DNA from: Paulinella micropora
Lineage: Eukaryota; Cercozoa; Imbricatea; Euglyphida; Paulinellidae
Assembly (NCBI GenBank): GCA_019918135.1
Contig: WBZZ01002123.1
Location: 100,001-164,000, forward strand
Length of the DNA stretch: 64,000 nt
Direction of reading: 5' to 3'
The position numbers and the translations under genes are program-made. Below the pieces are notes generated by a model. That model worked only from the letters and a program-made list of their open reading frames with translations, was not told where the DNA came from and ran no database searches. Below, in pieces: positions 10,318 through 18,029 of the stretch (position 1 is its first letter; every line of letters begins with the position of its first letter).

Positions 10318-10677
10318 ATGGACTATAAATACCAAAAGATTATTTTTCTAACTAATGATTTTGTTGGCGGTAGCAAGACATTTGACAAAAACATTCAAAT
10401 GAACTTTACCCCGACCAGAATGAATGTTAAGTTTATCCACTACACGAATGATACATCTGAAACGAAAACAAAAATCCTTTATATGGACCGCATTGGAATT
10501 ATTGGCACATTCGCCGACAGCACCACGGCAAACATTTCAAATCTCGGTTATAATCTTGGAAATATCGGCTGGACCGACGGGCAATATACTTTTAAAGTGC
10601 TTAAAACAGACAGCGGTAATATTGAGACTGACCAACTAGCTGGAAGAATTGTTATTTGTTTAGAATTTTTAGCGTAG
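10318..10677 (+). CDS. Hypothetical protein, likely beta-rich virion component
   Basis: 119 residues with alternating hydrophobic pattern (YQKIIFLTNDF, MNVKFIHYTND, KTKILYMDRIGIIGTF, GRIVICLEFLA) that predicts a small beta-sandwich. There are no catalytic motifs and no signal peptide. It sits upstream of the packaging ATPase in the morphogenesis block. Its TAG stop lies inside a GTAGGGG...CCCCTAC hairpin, as in other genes of this element. A minor capsid or cement-type role is possible but unsupported by recognised similarity. Confidence 0.5.
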   Translation: MDYKYQKIIFLTNDFVGGSKTFDKNIQMNFTPTRMNVKFIHYTNDTSETKTKILYMDRIGIIGTFADSTTANISNLGYNLGNIGWTDGQYTFKVLKTDSGNIETDQLAGRIVICLEFLA

Positions 10678-10694
10678 GGGCCTGCTCCCCCTAC
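10674..10694. terminator. 3' hairpin overlapping a stop codon
   Basis: GTAGGGG and CCCCTAC arms flank a short loop, and the TAG stop at 10675-10677 is part of the 5' arm. A second small hairpin (ACAAC...GTTGT) follows directly. The same GTAGGGGCTTGCCCCTAC-type palindrome occurs at 18807 and 23051, also at gene ends. Confidence 0.55.
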
Positions 10695-10727
10695 AACCCC
10701 GCCGTTGTGGTAAGTGATTAAAACAAA

Positions 10728-10752
10728 AATATATTTTAGAATATATAAAAGT
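10728..10752 (+). promoter_or_regulatory. AT-rich upstream motif before packaging ATPase
   Basis: Contains ATATATTTTAGAATATATAAA. It resembles the A/T run followed by an ATATA word seen before other genes of this element. It lies about 42 bases before ATG 10794. Confidence 0.4.
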
Positions 10753-10793
10753 GTTTTTGAGGTTGTAGGAGGTTTTTGAAAAAAAGCTCATAT

Positions 10794-11611
10794 ATGGAGA
10801 AAATCAATAATGTAAAGGTGAAACCAGTCAAGCAAAACGGCGAAGGGGAAAAACTCGCAAAGGGCTACAAGTTATTTGATGAAGCCTTTGCTAATATTTT
10901 TCTTCTCGCTCGCAAGAAGAGTGGCAAGACGACCGCATTGTTTGAAATCCTGAAACGAACGGCCGACAAAAAGACCCGTATTGTTATTGTAGCCAGCACA
11001 ATACACAAGGACCACATTTACAAAGAAATGGTTAAGCACTTCAAGAAGAAGGGAAACCCGATGGCTATATATACATATTTGAAAACGGATGGATACAGTG
11101 TTATTGATTACGAGTTAGACAAGCTGAATAAACCAGATGAAGAGCAAGAAGAAGGCGAGATTGTTCAAGATGGTAAAGAGGAAGTAGAAAAGCCGAAGTT
11201 TTTATATTTTGGTAAAGAGGAAAAGCCCCCGCACCCCCCGCAGAAAGACCGAGTAAATACATTACACCCGAAGTTGTGTTCGTGTTAGACGATTTGGGTA
11301 GCGGGTTGAGGGATAAGTCTGTGAGCGACCTGTTGAAAAAAAATCGCCATTATAAAAGTAAGGTGATTATGAGCTCGCAATACCTTAACGACCTAAAACC
11401 TGAGGCTATTAAACAGTTAGACTACCTTCTTATTTTTCCAGGACAGTCTCAGGATAAAATAGAACTCGTGTATAAGCATTTGGACCTCGGCTACGACCTT
11501 GAATACTTCATTGAAAAATACCACGAGGCGACGAAAGAGAGGTTTAACTTTTTGTATGTTGATTCTGTATCGGACGAACTGAGGCAGAATTTCAACTATC
11601 GCTTGCGATAG
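10794..11611 (+). CDS. FtsK/HerA-type genome-packaging ATPase, one frameshift
   Basis: Motor that pumps virus DNA into the capsid. ATG 10794 (MEKINNVKVK) is used because the in-phase upstream start is not ATG. Walker A is ARKKSGKTT at about residues 39-47. Walker B is VFVLDDLG, encoded at about 11278. A later SSQYLNDL region fits the sensor/arginine-finger part, and the C-terminal end is helical. The first frame ends at 11288 and the second runs 11276-11611, so one base is gained or lost just before Walker B. The slip lies at or next to a C-rich insert (GCCCCCGCACCCCCC, 11228-11242) that belongs to the dispersed GC-rich repeat family. A hairpin overlaps the TAG stop at 11609-11611. Confidence 0.85.
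11226..11246. repeat. GC-rich repeat inside the packaging ATPase gene
   Basis: The minus strand reads CTGCGGGGGGTGCGGGGGCTT, a variant of the GGAGGTGCGGAGGCTTGCC word at 5207-5252. It separates a Glu/Lys-rich linker from the Walker B region and coincides with the frameshift. Confidence 0.5.
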
Positions 11612-11633
11612 TCAATTGTCCCGCTTGCGGGAC
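11596..11633. terminator. Two 3' hairpins at the end of the ATPase gene
   Basis: The first is CTATCGCTTGCGATAG at 11596-11611, which contains the TAG stop. The second is GTCCCGCTTGCGGGAC at 11618-11633. Both are perfect stems with a CTTG loop. Likely signals for transcript ends. Confidence 0.6.
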
Positions 11634-11670
11634 TAATTTCAACAGACGATTTTTGTAATTTTATTATTTA

Positions 11671-11690
11671 TTTTTTTTCTATACAATATA
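11671..11690 (+). promoter_or_regulatory. TCTATA-type promoter motif before small basic protein
   Basis: TTTTTTTTCTATACAATATA ends one base before ATG 11692. The T-run, TCTATA and ATATA order recurs at 12041-12059 at nearly the same distance from the start. Confidence 0.55.
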
Positions 11691-11691
11691 G

Positions 11692-12012
11692 ATGCCAACA
11701 TCACCAATGATTATTTCACAACCAGCAGGATACAATATCGGATACAATCCAAGCCCAGTCAAAATGCCACAAGCAGGAGGTGCGAAGAACAAGAAGAAAG
11801 GAAAAAAGAAACAAACAGGTGGGAAAATTAACTGGGAAAAAGTAGGAAAAGCGATAGTAGATGCTAATAGGTTTATCAAGAAGAATCAATTGATTTCAAG
11901 GGGTGCTACTTTTCTGAGCGATGTCGGAGTGCCTTATGCGGACCATGTAGCGAAGGCGGCAATTAAGCAAGGATACGGCAAACAACGAGGAGGAGCCGTT
12001 AAGTTTCGGTAG
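11692..12012 (+). CDS. Small basic virion/core protein candidate
   Basis: 106 residues. The N-terminal 25 are Pro/Ser/Ile-rich. Next comes a Gly-Lys patch (GGAKNKKKGKKKQTGGK), then an amphipathic helix (WEKVGKAIVDANRFIKK), and a Gly-rich basic end (GYGKQRGGAVKFR). The architecture recalls adenovirus-type small core or membrane-lytic proteins and comparable small basic genes next to the capsid genes of other Polintons. That is analogy, not recognised homology. It lies between the ATPase and the coiled-coil/protease genes, and the GG-containing sites could be cut by the neighbouring protease. Confidence 0.5.
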   Translation: MPTSPMIISQPAGYNIGYNPSPVKMPQAGGAKNKKKGKKKQTGGKINWEKVGKAIVDANRFIKKNQLISRGATFLSDVGVPYADHVAKAAIKQGYGKQRGGAVKFR

Positions 12013-12040
12013 GGGTATTAAACTAAACTTTATATTAATT

Positions 12041-12059
12041 TTTTTCTATAACATATACG
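12041..12059 (+). promoter_or_regulatory. TCTATA-type promoter motif before coiled-coil gene
   Basis: TTTTTCTATAACATATACG directly precedes ATG 12060. Nearly the same word precedes ATG 11692, and ATATACG also sits just before the polymerase (22839) and lipase (18030) starts. Confidence 0.55.
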
Positions 12060-13064
12060 ATGGTTGTAACAAAACCGCGAAAACAACGGCCACCGAGGAT
12101 ATACAGAACCAAAGATGGCAAGCCATATATTAAAGTGAAAGGCAAACGAGCATATCTCAACTTTGGCAAGAAAACGAATGACCTTTCAACACTTCAAATC
12201 GTTAAACTATTTCTGAAATATATGAACAAACCCAAACGGCGGGGTAAAGCTCGCGAGAAAGTAATTAAGTCCGAATTCAACCGCCTTGAACACGAGAACC
12301 GCAATCAGGTAAATAATCAGCTAGATAAACTCAAACTGGAAAAGTATGAGCAAATACACGAGCTAGAAAAGAAAGACAAAGAAGCAAAAGAACAACAAAA
12401 GAAAATAGAAGAGCGAGAAGCAGAAACGAAAAGAAATGAACTCGCACTCATACAGACTGAAACAGCTCAAGCTCAAAGAATGGCTACTATTGACGGAGAA
12501 ATAAAAAGACAAAATGCGATTAATGATGCTTTGGTTGAAAGAGCAAGAGCATTGAATGAAGTAAAAGGTGAATTGAAAAGAAGTGAAAGAAAACAAAGGG
12601 AAAGAAAAGGAAGACAGTATGTTTTGTCCGAAGAAGAAGCCATAGCATTTGCTGAGGAAATTCAAAGAAGGAATGATGAAGCGAAACAACGACAAGACGA
12701 TTTAAGACAGCAAGCAATGGAAGCAGAACAGAAAGCGGAGGAATCGGACAGAAAAGCATTTATAGCAAATCTAGAAAGAGCTCAAACTTTATTTGCTAGT
12801 GGTGGCAAGAAAAGACAGATTAGTGTAAATAGTTTAGCAAAAAAACTAGGGTGGAAAACGAGGGGGAGCAAACACGGAAACAAAGATGTTGAAGGCAGAA
12901 CGGCCAAAGGTTATATTCAAGAAATCATAGCTGTTAGACAGGGCGACCTTAACATAACTCCTGATATGACATTTACTGAATTGGAAAATGCTTTAATAGG
13001 GCTAACCGCACAGGGCGGAACTGGTGCTAAAAAATTGGAAGATATCATAAAAAATATTAACTAA
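12060..13064 (+). CDS. Long coiled-coil structural protein
   Basis: 334 residues. The first 70 are basic and include a short beta-like element (GKPYIKVKGKRAYLNFG). Residues of about 75-245 are an almost unbroken Glu/Lys/Gln/Arg coiled coil. The last 90 residues form a globular end (INSLAKKLGWKTRG region, then DMTFTELENALIGL). The stop is one base from the ATG of the protease gene, which points to joint expression. The position in the morphogenesis block suggests a scaffold or internal virion protein. No family is recognised. Confidence 0.6.
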   Translation: MVVTKPRKQRPPRIYRTKDGKPYIKVKGKRAYLNFGKKTNDLSTLQIVKLFLKYMNKPKRRGKAREKVIKSEFNRLEHENRNQVNNQLDKLKLEKYEQIHELEKKDKEAKEQQKKIEEREAETKRNELALIQTETAQAQRMATIDGEIKRQNAINDALVERARALNEVKGELKRSERKQRERKGRQYVLSEEEAIAFAEEIQRRNDEAKQRQDDLRQQAMEAEQKAEESDRKAFIANLERAQTLFASGGKKRQISVNSLAKKLGWKTRGSKHGNKDVEGRTAKGYIQEIIAVRQGDLNITPDMTFTELENALIGLTAQGGTGAKKLEDIIKNIN

Positions 13065-13065
13065 G

Positions 13066-13890
13066 ATGATGATAAAAAAGCATTTGAAACGAAGTGAATG
13101 GAAGACCAAATCAAAGAAAAAAGAATTAGTACATACCCTAATAAACAAAATGTATGCTGACCCCAACACATATAAAGCACTTTCAAATGAATTCCAAATA
13201 CAACCAGCAGGGGCAAGCCCCCGCACCCCCGAGGTGGAGGAAGAGCAACAGCCACCACCAGCCACCGAACCACCAACAGAAGATACACAACCAACACCGC
13301 CCACAGAAGAGCAACCACCAGCAGAAGAGCAACCACCAGCAGAAGAGCAACCACCAGCAGAAGAGCAACAAAAACTACCAGCGAACTTAGCTGGGGAAGG
13401 TAGAGGGCTAATGACGGATGAAATAGACAACATTATGAAAAAGCACGAATGGTATTTGGGGACTGTGGCGAGCGACGAAATAAACAAACTGAAACAAGAA
13501 AAAAGAAAGAAGTATGGATTTATAATGAACTTGGATAAGTCTAGCCAACCAGGCTCACATTGGATTGCTGTTTGGATTGACACCATTAAAGATGACTCTA
13601 TTGAAATCTACGACCCTCTCGCACTGTATAAGCCGACCGAGCTATTTCTACACCAAATGAAACAGCTTATTGAAAAGAGCAAGCCGAACACATATCTGCT
13701 TATGAAGGTTAATCAGGTTAAAAACCAAAGCGACACGACAGATACCTGCGGGTGGCATAGTATTAGATTTCTTTTAGAGCGGGCGAAAGGTAATAGGTTT
13801 AAATTCGCCAGCGGTTGGACGGACTTGAAAGAAAAAGAAGCGGATGAGTTGAAAACACAGAACGGCTATGGATTTGACACGTATATCTGA
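13066..13890 (+). CDS. Adenain/Ulp1-type maturation cysteine protease
   Basis: 274 residues. The C-terminal half carries the adenain-type catalytic set: His165 in GSHWIAVWID, Asp183 in EIYDPL, and Cys228 in DTCGWHSIRFL, with a Gln-containing segment shortly before the Cys. In adenoviruses, virophages and Polintons this enzyme trims virion precursors during maturation. Residues 46-105 are a low-complexity Pro/Glu/Gln linker with three QPPAEE repeats, probably disordered. Just before it, the in-frame residues AGASPRTPE are encoded by a copy of the dispersed GC-rich repeat (13205-13237). It starts one base after the stop of the coiled-coil gene and is followed by the penton and major capsid genes, the usual Polinton order. 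Confidence 0.85.
   Translation: MMIKKHLKRSEWKTKSKKKELVHTLINKMYADPNTYKALSNEFQIQPAGASPRTPEVEEEQQPPPATEPPTEDTQPTPPTEEQPPAEEQPPAEEQPPAEEQQKLPANLAGEGRGLMTDEIDNIMKKHEWYLGTVASDEINKLKQEKRKKYGFIMNLDKSSQPGSHWIAVWIDTIKDDSIEIYDPLALYKPTELFLHQMKQLIEKSKPNTYLLMKVNQVKNQSDTTDTCGWHSIRFLLERAKGNRFKFASGWTDLKEKEADELKTQNGYGFDTYI
13205..13237. repeat. GC-rich repeat inside the protease gene
   Basis: AGGGGCAAGCCCCCGCACCC followed by CCGAGGTGG. On the other strand this is a variant of the GGAGGTGCGGAGGCTTGCCTC word before the integrase. The length keeps the protease frame open. Confidence 0.5.
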
Positions 13891-13903
13891 AGTAATTAAA
13901 AAC

Positions 13904-13929
13904 AAAAAAATATATTTTCTATTATATAG
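13904..13929 (+). promoter_or_regulatory. TCTATTATATAG promoter motif before penton gene
   Basis: An A-run and ATATATTTTCTATTATATAG lie about 57 bases before ATG 13986. The GC-rich leader repeat fills the space in between. Confidence 0.5.
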
Positions 13930-13932
13930 AAA

Positions 13933-13985
13933 CTTTTGAAAAAGTTTCACAAAACCCGTGGAGGTGCGGAGGCGAAGTCTCCGCA
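13933..13985 (+). promoter_or_regulatory. Repeated GC-rich leader before penton ATG
   Basis: Reads TTTTGAAAAAGTTTCAC, then AAAACCCGTGGAGGTGCGG, then AGGCGAAGTCTCCGCA and the ATG. It is repeated in inverted orientation at 6125-6175 and, before the integrase ATG, on the minus strand at 5207-5252. GCGGAGGCGAAGTCTCCGC can fold into a hairpin placed directly at the start codon. Confidence 0.55.
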
Positions 13986-14798
13986 ATGGATTACCGTGGT
14001 GGGCGAAGTAGCAATATTTACTATGTCAATAGCAAAAATAGGATAAACGGCACAGACAGTGATTTCACTCACTCCATTGATATGAAAGGGTTAGACAATC
14101 CAACACACTGTAAAATTTTACATATCTATGTGCCTAAATCATACTACTCTGTGGCAAGTCCTTACAACACTTTTATTCTAAGTGAAGACGGATACGAGGC
14201 ACTCATTACGATACCCGAGGGCAACTACACAATGAACAACTTAAAAAATAAACTGACCGAGGTGCTAACCGCAGACAGTCCCAACGACTACACATACACA
14301 GTCACGAGCAACAATACCAACATTGAACCAGAAGACGGCAAGCTATTATTTACCGTAGCGAATAACGGAGGCATTCAACCACGGTTTATATTTGACACCG
14401 AAACTCGCATCCACGAAGTAATGGGTTTTGACCGCGACTCAACATACTTCTTTGCTAATAATACCATTAGGTCTCCAAATGTCATAATTTTGACGGGTGA
14501 AAAAACATTGTATTTACAGTCAGATTTAGTAGGCGAAGGCGATAATCACGTGCTCCAAGAAATATACACAGCGAATGAAATACCATTTGGCTCTGTTATC
14601 TACGACGGCTCGGGTAGTGAATACGGAAAACGGTTATCTACGAGTTCAAGCAATGTGTATCGGTTTTACTTAACTGACGAAAACGACCAACCAATTAACC
14701 TAAACGGTTTGGGTATTGTAATGACATTGTTGATTTACCGCGAGACAAATTATTTTAATTTATTTACATCATTTTTTAATTTGTTAAAAAGCCGTTAA
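13986..14798 (+). CDS. Penton (minor capsid) protein
   Basis: 270 residues, the expected size for a single-jelly-roll penton. The protein has an N-terminal arm (YRGGRSSNIYYVNSKNR), beta-rich segments throughout (CKILHIYVPKSYYSV, YEALITIPEGNY) and a KTLYLQSDLVGEGD segment that recalls the LYLxSDL element I associate with minor capsid proteins of Polintons and related viruses. It would form the fivefold vertices and hold the fibre. The gene lies directly upstream of the major capsid gene, as in other members. The assignment rests on size, beta content, motif and position. Confidence 0.75.
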   Translation: MDYRGGRSSNIYYVNSKNRINGTDSDFTHSIDMKGLDNPTHCKILHIYVPKSYYSVASPYNTFILSEDGYEALITIPEGNYTMNNLKNKLTEVLTADSPNDYTYTVTSNNTNIEPEDGKLLFTVANNGGIQPRFIFDTETRIHEVMGFDRDSTYFFANNTIRSPNVIILTGEKTLYLQSDLVGEGDNHVLQEIYTANEIPFGSVIYDGSGSEYGKRLSTSSSNVYRFYLTDENDQPINLNGLGIVMTLLIYRETNYFNLFTSFFNLLKSR

Positions 14799-14807
14799 TT
14801 AATTAAT

Positions 14808-14835
14808 TTATTTTTTTCTCATATTAAAATATAAG
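14808..14835 (+). promoter_or_regulatory. AT-rich promoter motif before major capsid gene
   Basis: A T-run with TTTCTCATATTAAAATATAAG ends about 26 bases before ATG 14862. The purine-rich leader that follows is GAAAAAAGAAGAAAAACGAA. Confidence 0.5.
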
Positions 14836-14861
14836 ACAACTGAAAAAAGAAGAAAAACGAA

Positions 14862-16331
14862 ATGCCAACACAACACGGAGGCGAACTAGATTTCAGCAAG
14901 ACTGACTACATCAGTGCTTCTTATCGTTTGAATAAGCTAGCCCCTCGTGAGGGTTCTGGAACGTTTGAAGTTACCACTGCTGGCGGACAAGAACGAAGCT
15001 TTGACCTTATTAGCCGACCTTTTAATCTCGCTCGGTCTTATTTGAGTTTTACTTATACTCTGAGAAAAGGTGGTGCTAACATTTATAGTAGAATTTTTAT
15101 GGACTGCCTTTCATCCATTAGACAAATTCAACTTCAGACCCGTAGCGGTGTTTATTTGTGCGACCTTAATAACCTCGGGACGGTTACTAAAATGCTTTGG
15201 AAGCCCGAGACATCTTTGGAGGATTTCTTAGACCTTCCTAATCACGATATCGCTACTGGATACGGCTGTATGCTTCAAAAGTGTAATGCGAATGGATTGA
15301 TTAATGTTAGTGCTGTTGAAGCTACCAGAACAGATTTTCGTGGAATGACTGATGGTGCTAACAATGTGGCGGCGAGAACTCTTGCTATGTTTGCTGAACC
15401 GTCCATCGGCGCTCGCCGTCATAATGATACAGCAATAAGTGACGGGAGTGGCACACTTTCGCCTGTAAATGTTAATTACAACGAAGCAAAGTATTTGGCA
15501 GGTGTTAATGGTGCCGCTGCTATCAATGTTGAAATTCCTTTGAGTATGCTTATTAATACTATTTTCGCTCTTGATAAAACCATTATGTTTCCTGAGATTT
15601 TGACGATGCGGATTGTGTGGAATGCGACTGACAGAGCTAGCTATACAGTGACTAATGGTGCGGCGACTGCTATTAATACTGCGAATGTCGGCTCCGCAGC
15701 GACGGCTGTCAGTGCTGATATTACTAATCTTGCTTTGTTTCTGGCTGTTGAAACTAATCCTGATGTCATTCAATCCATTCAGGCGAAGATTGCTAGCCCT
15801 GAGGGTATGAGCTTTAACATTGATTATCCTTATGTGTATAAAAACACTATCGCAGCGAGCACAACACAAAACATTATTATGAGATTTGACCGCGGACACG
15901 GGCGCAGATTGAAGAAGATTTATCACTCTGTTTTCAATAATTCGGAAACAAAGAATACGGCTTATGACCACGATAACAGAGCACAGGCTAAGGTTGTAAG
16001 TTTTTGCACCACACTTGACGGAGCACGACAGCAGGAGTTTAATATTGATACCTCCCTAGAAGAAGACTATATGTATTTGAAGTCAAAGATTGAGGGTTCA
16101 GCTTTGTTGAATGCGGACATATACAAATATAACTGGTTTTGGTGTGATGCTTGGGATAACACTCGTCCGCTGTGGAGCAAGGACCAGAATGAGATTAGCG
16201 GACTTGACCTGTCTATGGAGCGACGATGGGAATTCATTGCGACGACTGCGAATAATGCTCACAACCATTACACCGTGGCCATTACTCAGCGAGAAGTTCA
16301 AGTGAAGGCGAATACCATTACTATCAGCTAG
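14862..16331 (+). CDS. Major capsid protein, double jelly-roll type
   Basis: 489 residues, intact, at the short end of double-jelly-roll capsid proteins. It has an N-terminal arm (GGELDFSKTDYISASYRLN), a first beta-barrel to about residue 230 (ISRPFNLARSYLSFTYTL, FMDCLSSIRQIQLQT), and a second one with IPLSMLINTIFALDKTIMFPEI, IDYPYVYKNTIAAS and the C-terminal WEFIATTANNAHNHYTVAIT. The pattern and position match Polinton and related capsid proteins, which form pseudo-hexameric trimers. Codon use (GCT, GTT, TTG) is richer in T at third positions than in neighbouring genes, which fits a highly expressed virion gene. Start chosen at the first ATG after the AT-rich motif. Confidence 0.85.
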   Translation: MPTQHGGELDFSKTDYISASYRLNKLAPREGSGTFEVTTAGGQERSFDLISRPFNLARSYLSFTYTLRKGGANIYSRIFMDCLSSIRQIQLQTRSGVYLCDLNNLGTVTKMLWKPETSLEDFLDLPNHDIATGYGCMLQKCNANGLINVSAVEATRTDFRGMTDGANNVAARTLAMFAEPSIGARRHNDTAISDGSGTLSPVNVNYNEAKYLAGVNGAAAINVEIPLSMLINTIFALDKTIMFPEILTMRIVWNATDRASYTVTNGAATAINTANVGSAATAVSADITNLALFLAVETNPDVIQSIQAKIASPEGMSFNIDYPYVYKNTIAASTTQNIIMRFDRGHGRRLKKIYHSVFNNSETKNTAYDHDNRAQAKVVSFCTTLDGARQQEFNIDTSLEEDYMYLKSKIEGSALLNADIYKYNWFWCDAWDNTRPLWSKDQNEISGLDLSMERRWEFIATTANNAHNHYTVAITQREVQVKANTITIS

Positions 16332-16386
16332 ACCTCAGTAAAAAGTTTTTGAGTTCGTAATTATAATTAATTTTTGATAGTTAATT

Positions 16387-16407
16387 TATTTTTTTCTTAG
16401 AATATAC
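16387..16407 (+). promoter_or_regulatory. AT-rich promoter motif before adhesin-like gene
   Basis: TATTTTTTTCTTAGAATATAC lies about 10 bases before ATG 16417 and has the T-run plus ATATAC form seen in this element. Confidence 0.5.
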
Positions 16408-16416
16408 AATCTACAA

Positions 16417-17667
16417 ATGGCCACTCACCAAAGAAATTTAGTCGCCCAAAACCCAGACGGCGACTTTGTAAATGTCAAAGTCGGGTATGACGGACACATT
16501 GAAACCAATAATATGAAAACCGCCTTTGGTGAAGCATTGGTCGGTCAATTATCACCAGTATTACAAGAGATTTTCCCATACACTATCAATACACGAATAT
16601 GGACATTAACTCAAACTGATGCTACCGTTTCATTTAATGCGAATATGGCCGAACTTAAAACAGATGTGAAGACGACCGCAAATGCTGTATTGACGAGTAA
16701 AAAAAGAATTAAATACAGAACAGGTATGGGAGTTCTAACACGATTTACTGCTTTATGGACTACTGATGAAACGAAAGATTACTATTCATATATCGGCATA
16801 GGTGAAAGTGATTTTAGTAATGGTTTCTATTTTTACAAAATAAGAGCGACTGGAATGAATATTGCCAGTGTTAAAGGAGGGGTGCCGACACTTATTCCCC
16901 AAGCGACCTGGGATGACCCGTGTGATGGAACAAAAGATATGCCAGCCTTAGACTGGACCAAAGGTAATGTATTCCAGATTAAATTTCAATATTTAGGATT
17001 TGGTGCTATAAGGTTCTACATTGAAAATCAGACCACAGGAGAATTTCAGCTGGTTCATACAATTAGGTATGCGAATGCAAATGTGGGTGTTAGTCTTTCA
17101 AATACAACCCTACCTTTTTCGGCTTGTATCAGAAATTATGGAACTGGTAATGCTAATCAAATATTAAAAACAGCCAGTTGTAGTATGTTTATTGAAGGCT
17201 CAAACACTGTTAATTCAAGCATAACAAACGAAGCGGAAGGAGATGAAAAGGCGAGCACCACTGAAAGTCCAATTCTCAGCATAAAAAATAAAACAACTTT
17301 TAATGGTGTGACCAATTATTCAATTGTTTATCCATCTCTAGTGAGCATATCAAACGAAGACAGCAAAGTTAATATAGTGCGAATTGTGAAAACAACTGGA
17401 ACACTTACGGCGGAGAACTTCGCGGATATTGATACAAAAACTTCAATGGTATCAAAGGATACCGCTGCGACTGCCCTTGGTGCTACTGTGACTGATGTAA
17501 TTCTAAAACTGTATGTTAATGCTACTTCTAGCCAGCTTATTGACCTGCGAACTTACGACATTCAACTCTCTCCTGGCGAAAATCTAACATTTTTACAAAA
17601 GTCTGTATCTACTGTCGCGAATGGAGGAAATGTGAGTGCTATAGTTAATTTTATTGAAGATCAGTGA
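16417..17667 (+). CDS. Probable virion adhesin or spike, beta-rich
   Basis: 416 residues. Residues of about 60-270 form a beta-rich domain with a lectin- or jelly-roll-like pattern (RTGMGVLTRFTALW, YYSYIGIGESDF, FQIKFQYLGFGAIRFYIEN). Residues of about 285-416 form a second beta domain (YSIVYPSLVSISNEDSKV, VNIVRIVKTTGTLT, then IQLSPGENLTF and an acidic VNFIEDQ end). This second pattern resembles C-terminal modules I recall in phage and large-virus fibre proteins, where it mediates attachment. The gene follows the major capsid gene and has its own promoter-like motif. A receptor-binding or vertex protein is the best guess. No enzyme residues are seen. Confidence 0.55.
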   Translation: MATHQRNLVAQNPDGDFVNVKVGYDGHIETNNMKTAFGEALVGQLSPVLQEIFPYTINTRIWTLTQTDATVSFNANMAELKTDVKTTANAVLTSKKRIKYRTGMGVLTRFTALWTTDETKDYYSYIGIGESDFSNGFYFYKIRATGMNIASVKGGVPTLIPQATWDDPCDGTKDMPALDWTKGNVFQIKFQYLGFGAIRFYIENQTTGEFQLVHTIRYANANVGVSLSNTTLPFSACIRNYGTGNANQILKTASCSMFIEGSNTVNSSITNEAEGDEKASTTESPILSIKNKTTFNGVTNYSIVYPSLVSISNEDSKVNIVRIVKTTGTLTAENFADIDTKTSMVSKDTAATALGATVTDVILKLYVNATSSQLIDLRTYDIQLSPGENLTFLQKSVSTVANGGNVSAIVNFIEDQ

Positions 17668-17690
17668 AGCAAAAAAAAATACAAAAGACT

Positions 17691-17966
17691 TTACAAATAC
17701 TTCTTCAATTCAGCCGTATTTCTACACCACGGCTGACGAACTAGCCATTCAATATATGGCTTATCAATCTTTGCGATATCTTCAAACTTCTTTCCCTTGT
17801 ATTTGCCGAATTGAAAAGTGTCTTTGGGTTGAGTATTTCTCATTTCTTCAATCGCTTTTATTTCGTCGTGGATTACCTTTTGGACATCTTCCAACGAGAA
17901 GGATTTTTTTTCGCCTTTAATAGAAAGTTTTTGGAACTTCTCACACAGTCTTGTTAGGGTGGTCAT
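17691..17966 (-). CDS. Small protein with ExoX-like C-terminal / DUF3820-like motif
   Basis: 91 residues. The N-terminal half is helical and charged. Residues of about 50-82 (FQFGKYKGKKFEDIAKIDKP, then YIEWLVRQPWC) match the FGKYKG...YLxWL signature found C-terminal to bacterial exonuclease X and polymerase-associated exonucleases and in stand-alone DUF3820-like proteins. There the motif is thought to help bind DNA or a partner. There is no exonuclease core here, so this is the accessory module alone. It is antisense between the adhesin and lipase genes and starts about 60 bases from the lipase ATG, so both may share an AT-rich divergent promoter region (17967-18029). Confidence 0.6.
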   Translation of the reverse strand: MTTLTRLCEKFQKLSIKGEKKSFSLEDVQKVIHDEIKAIEEMRNTQPKDTFQFGKYKGKKFEDIAKIDKPYIEWLVRQPWCRNTAELKKYL

Positions 17967-18029
17967 AGTAGGGCGGTATATATAGGGTAATATAAAAAAA
18001 TAAAAAATAATTAATTAATAATATACGAA

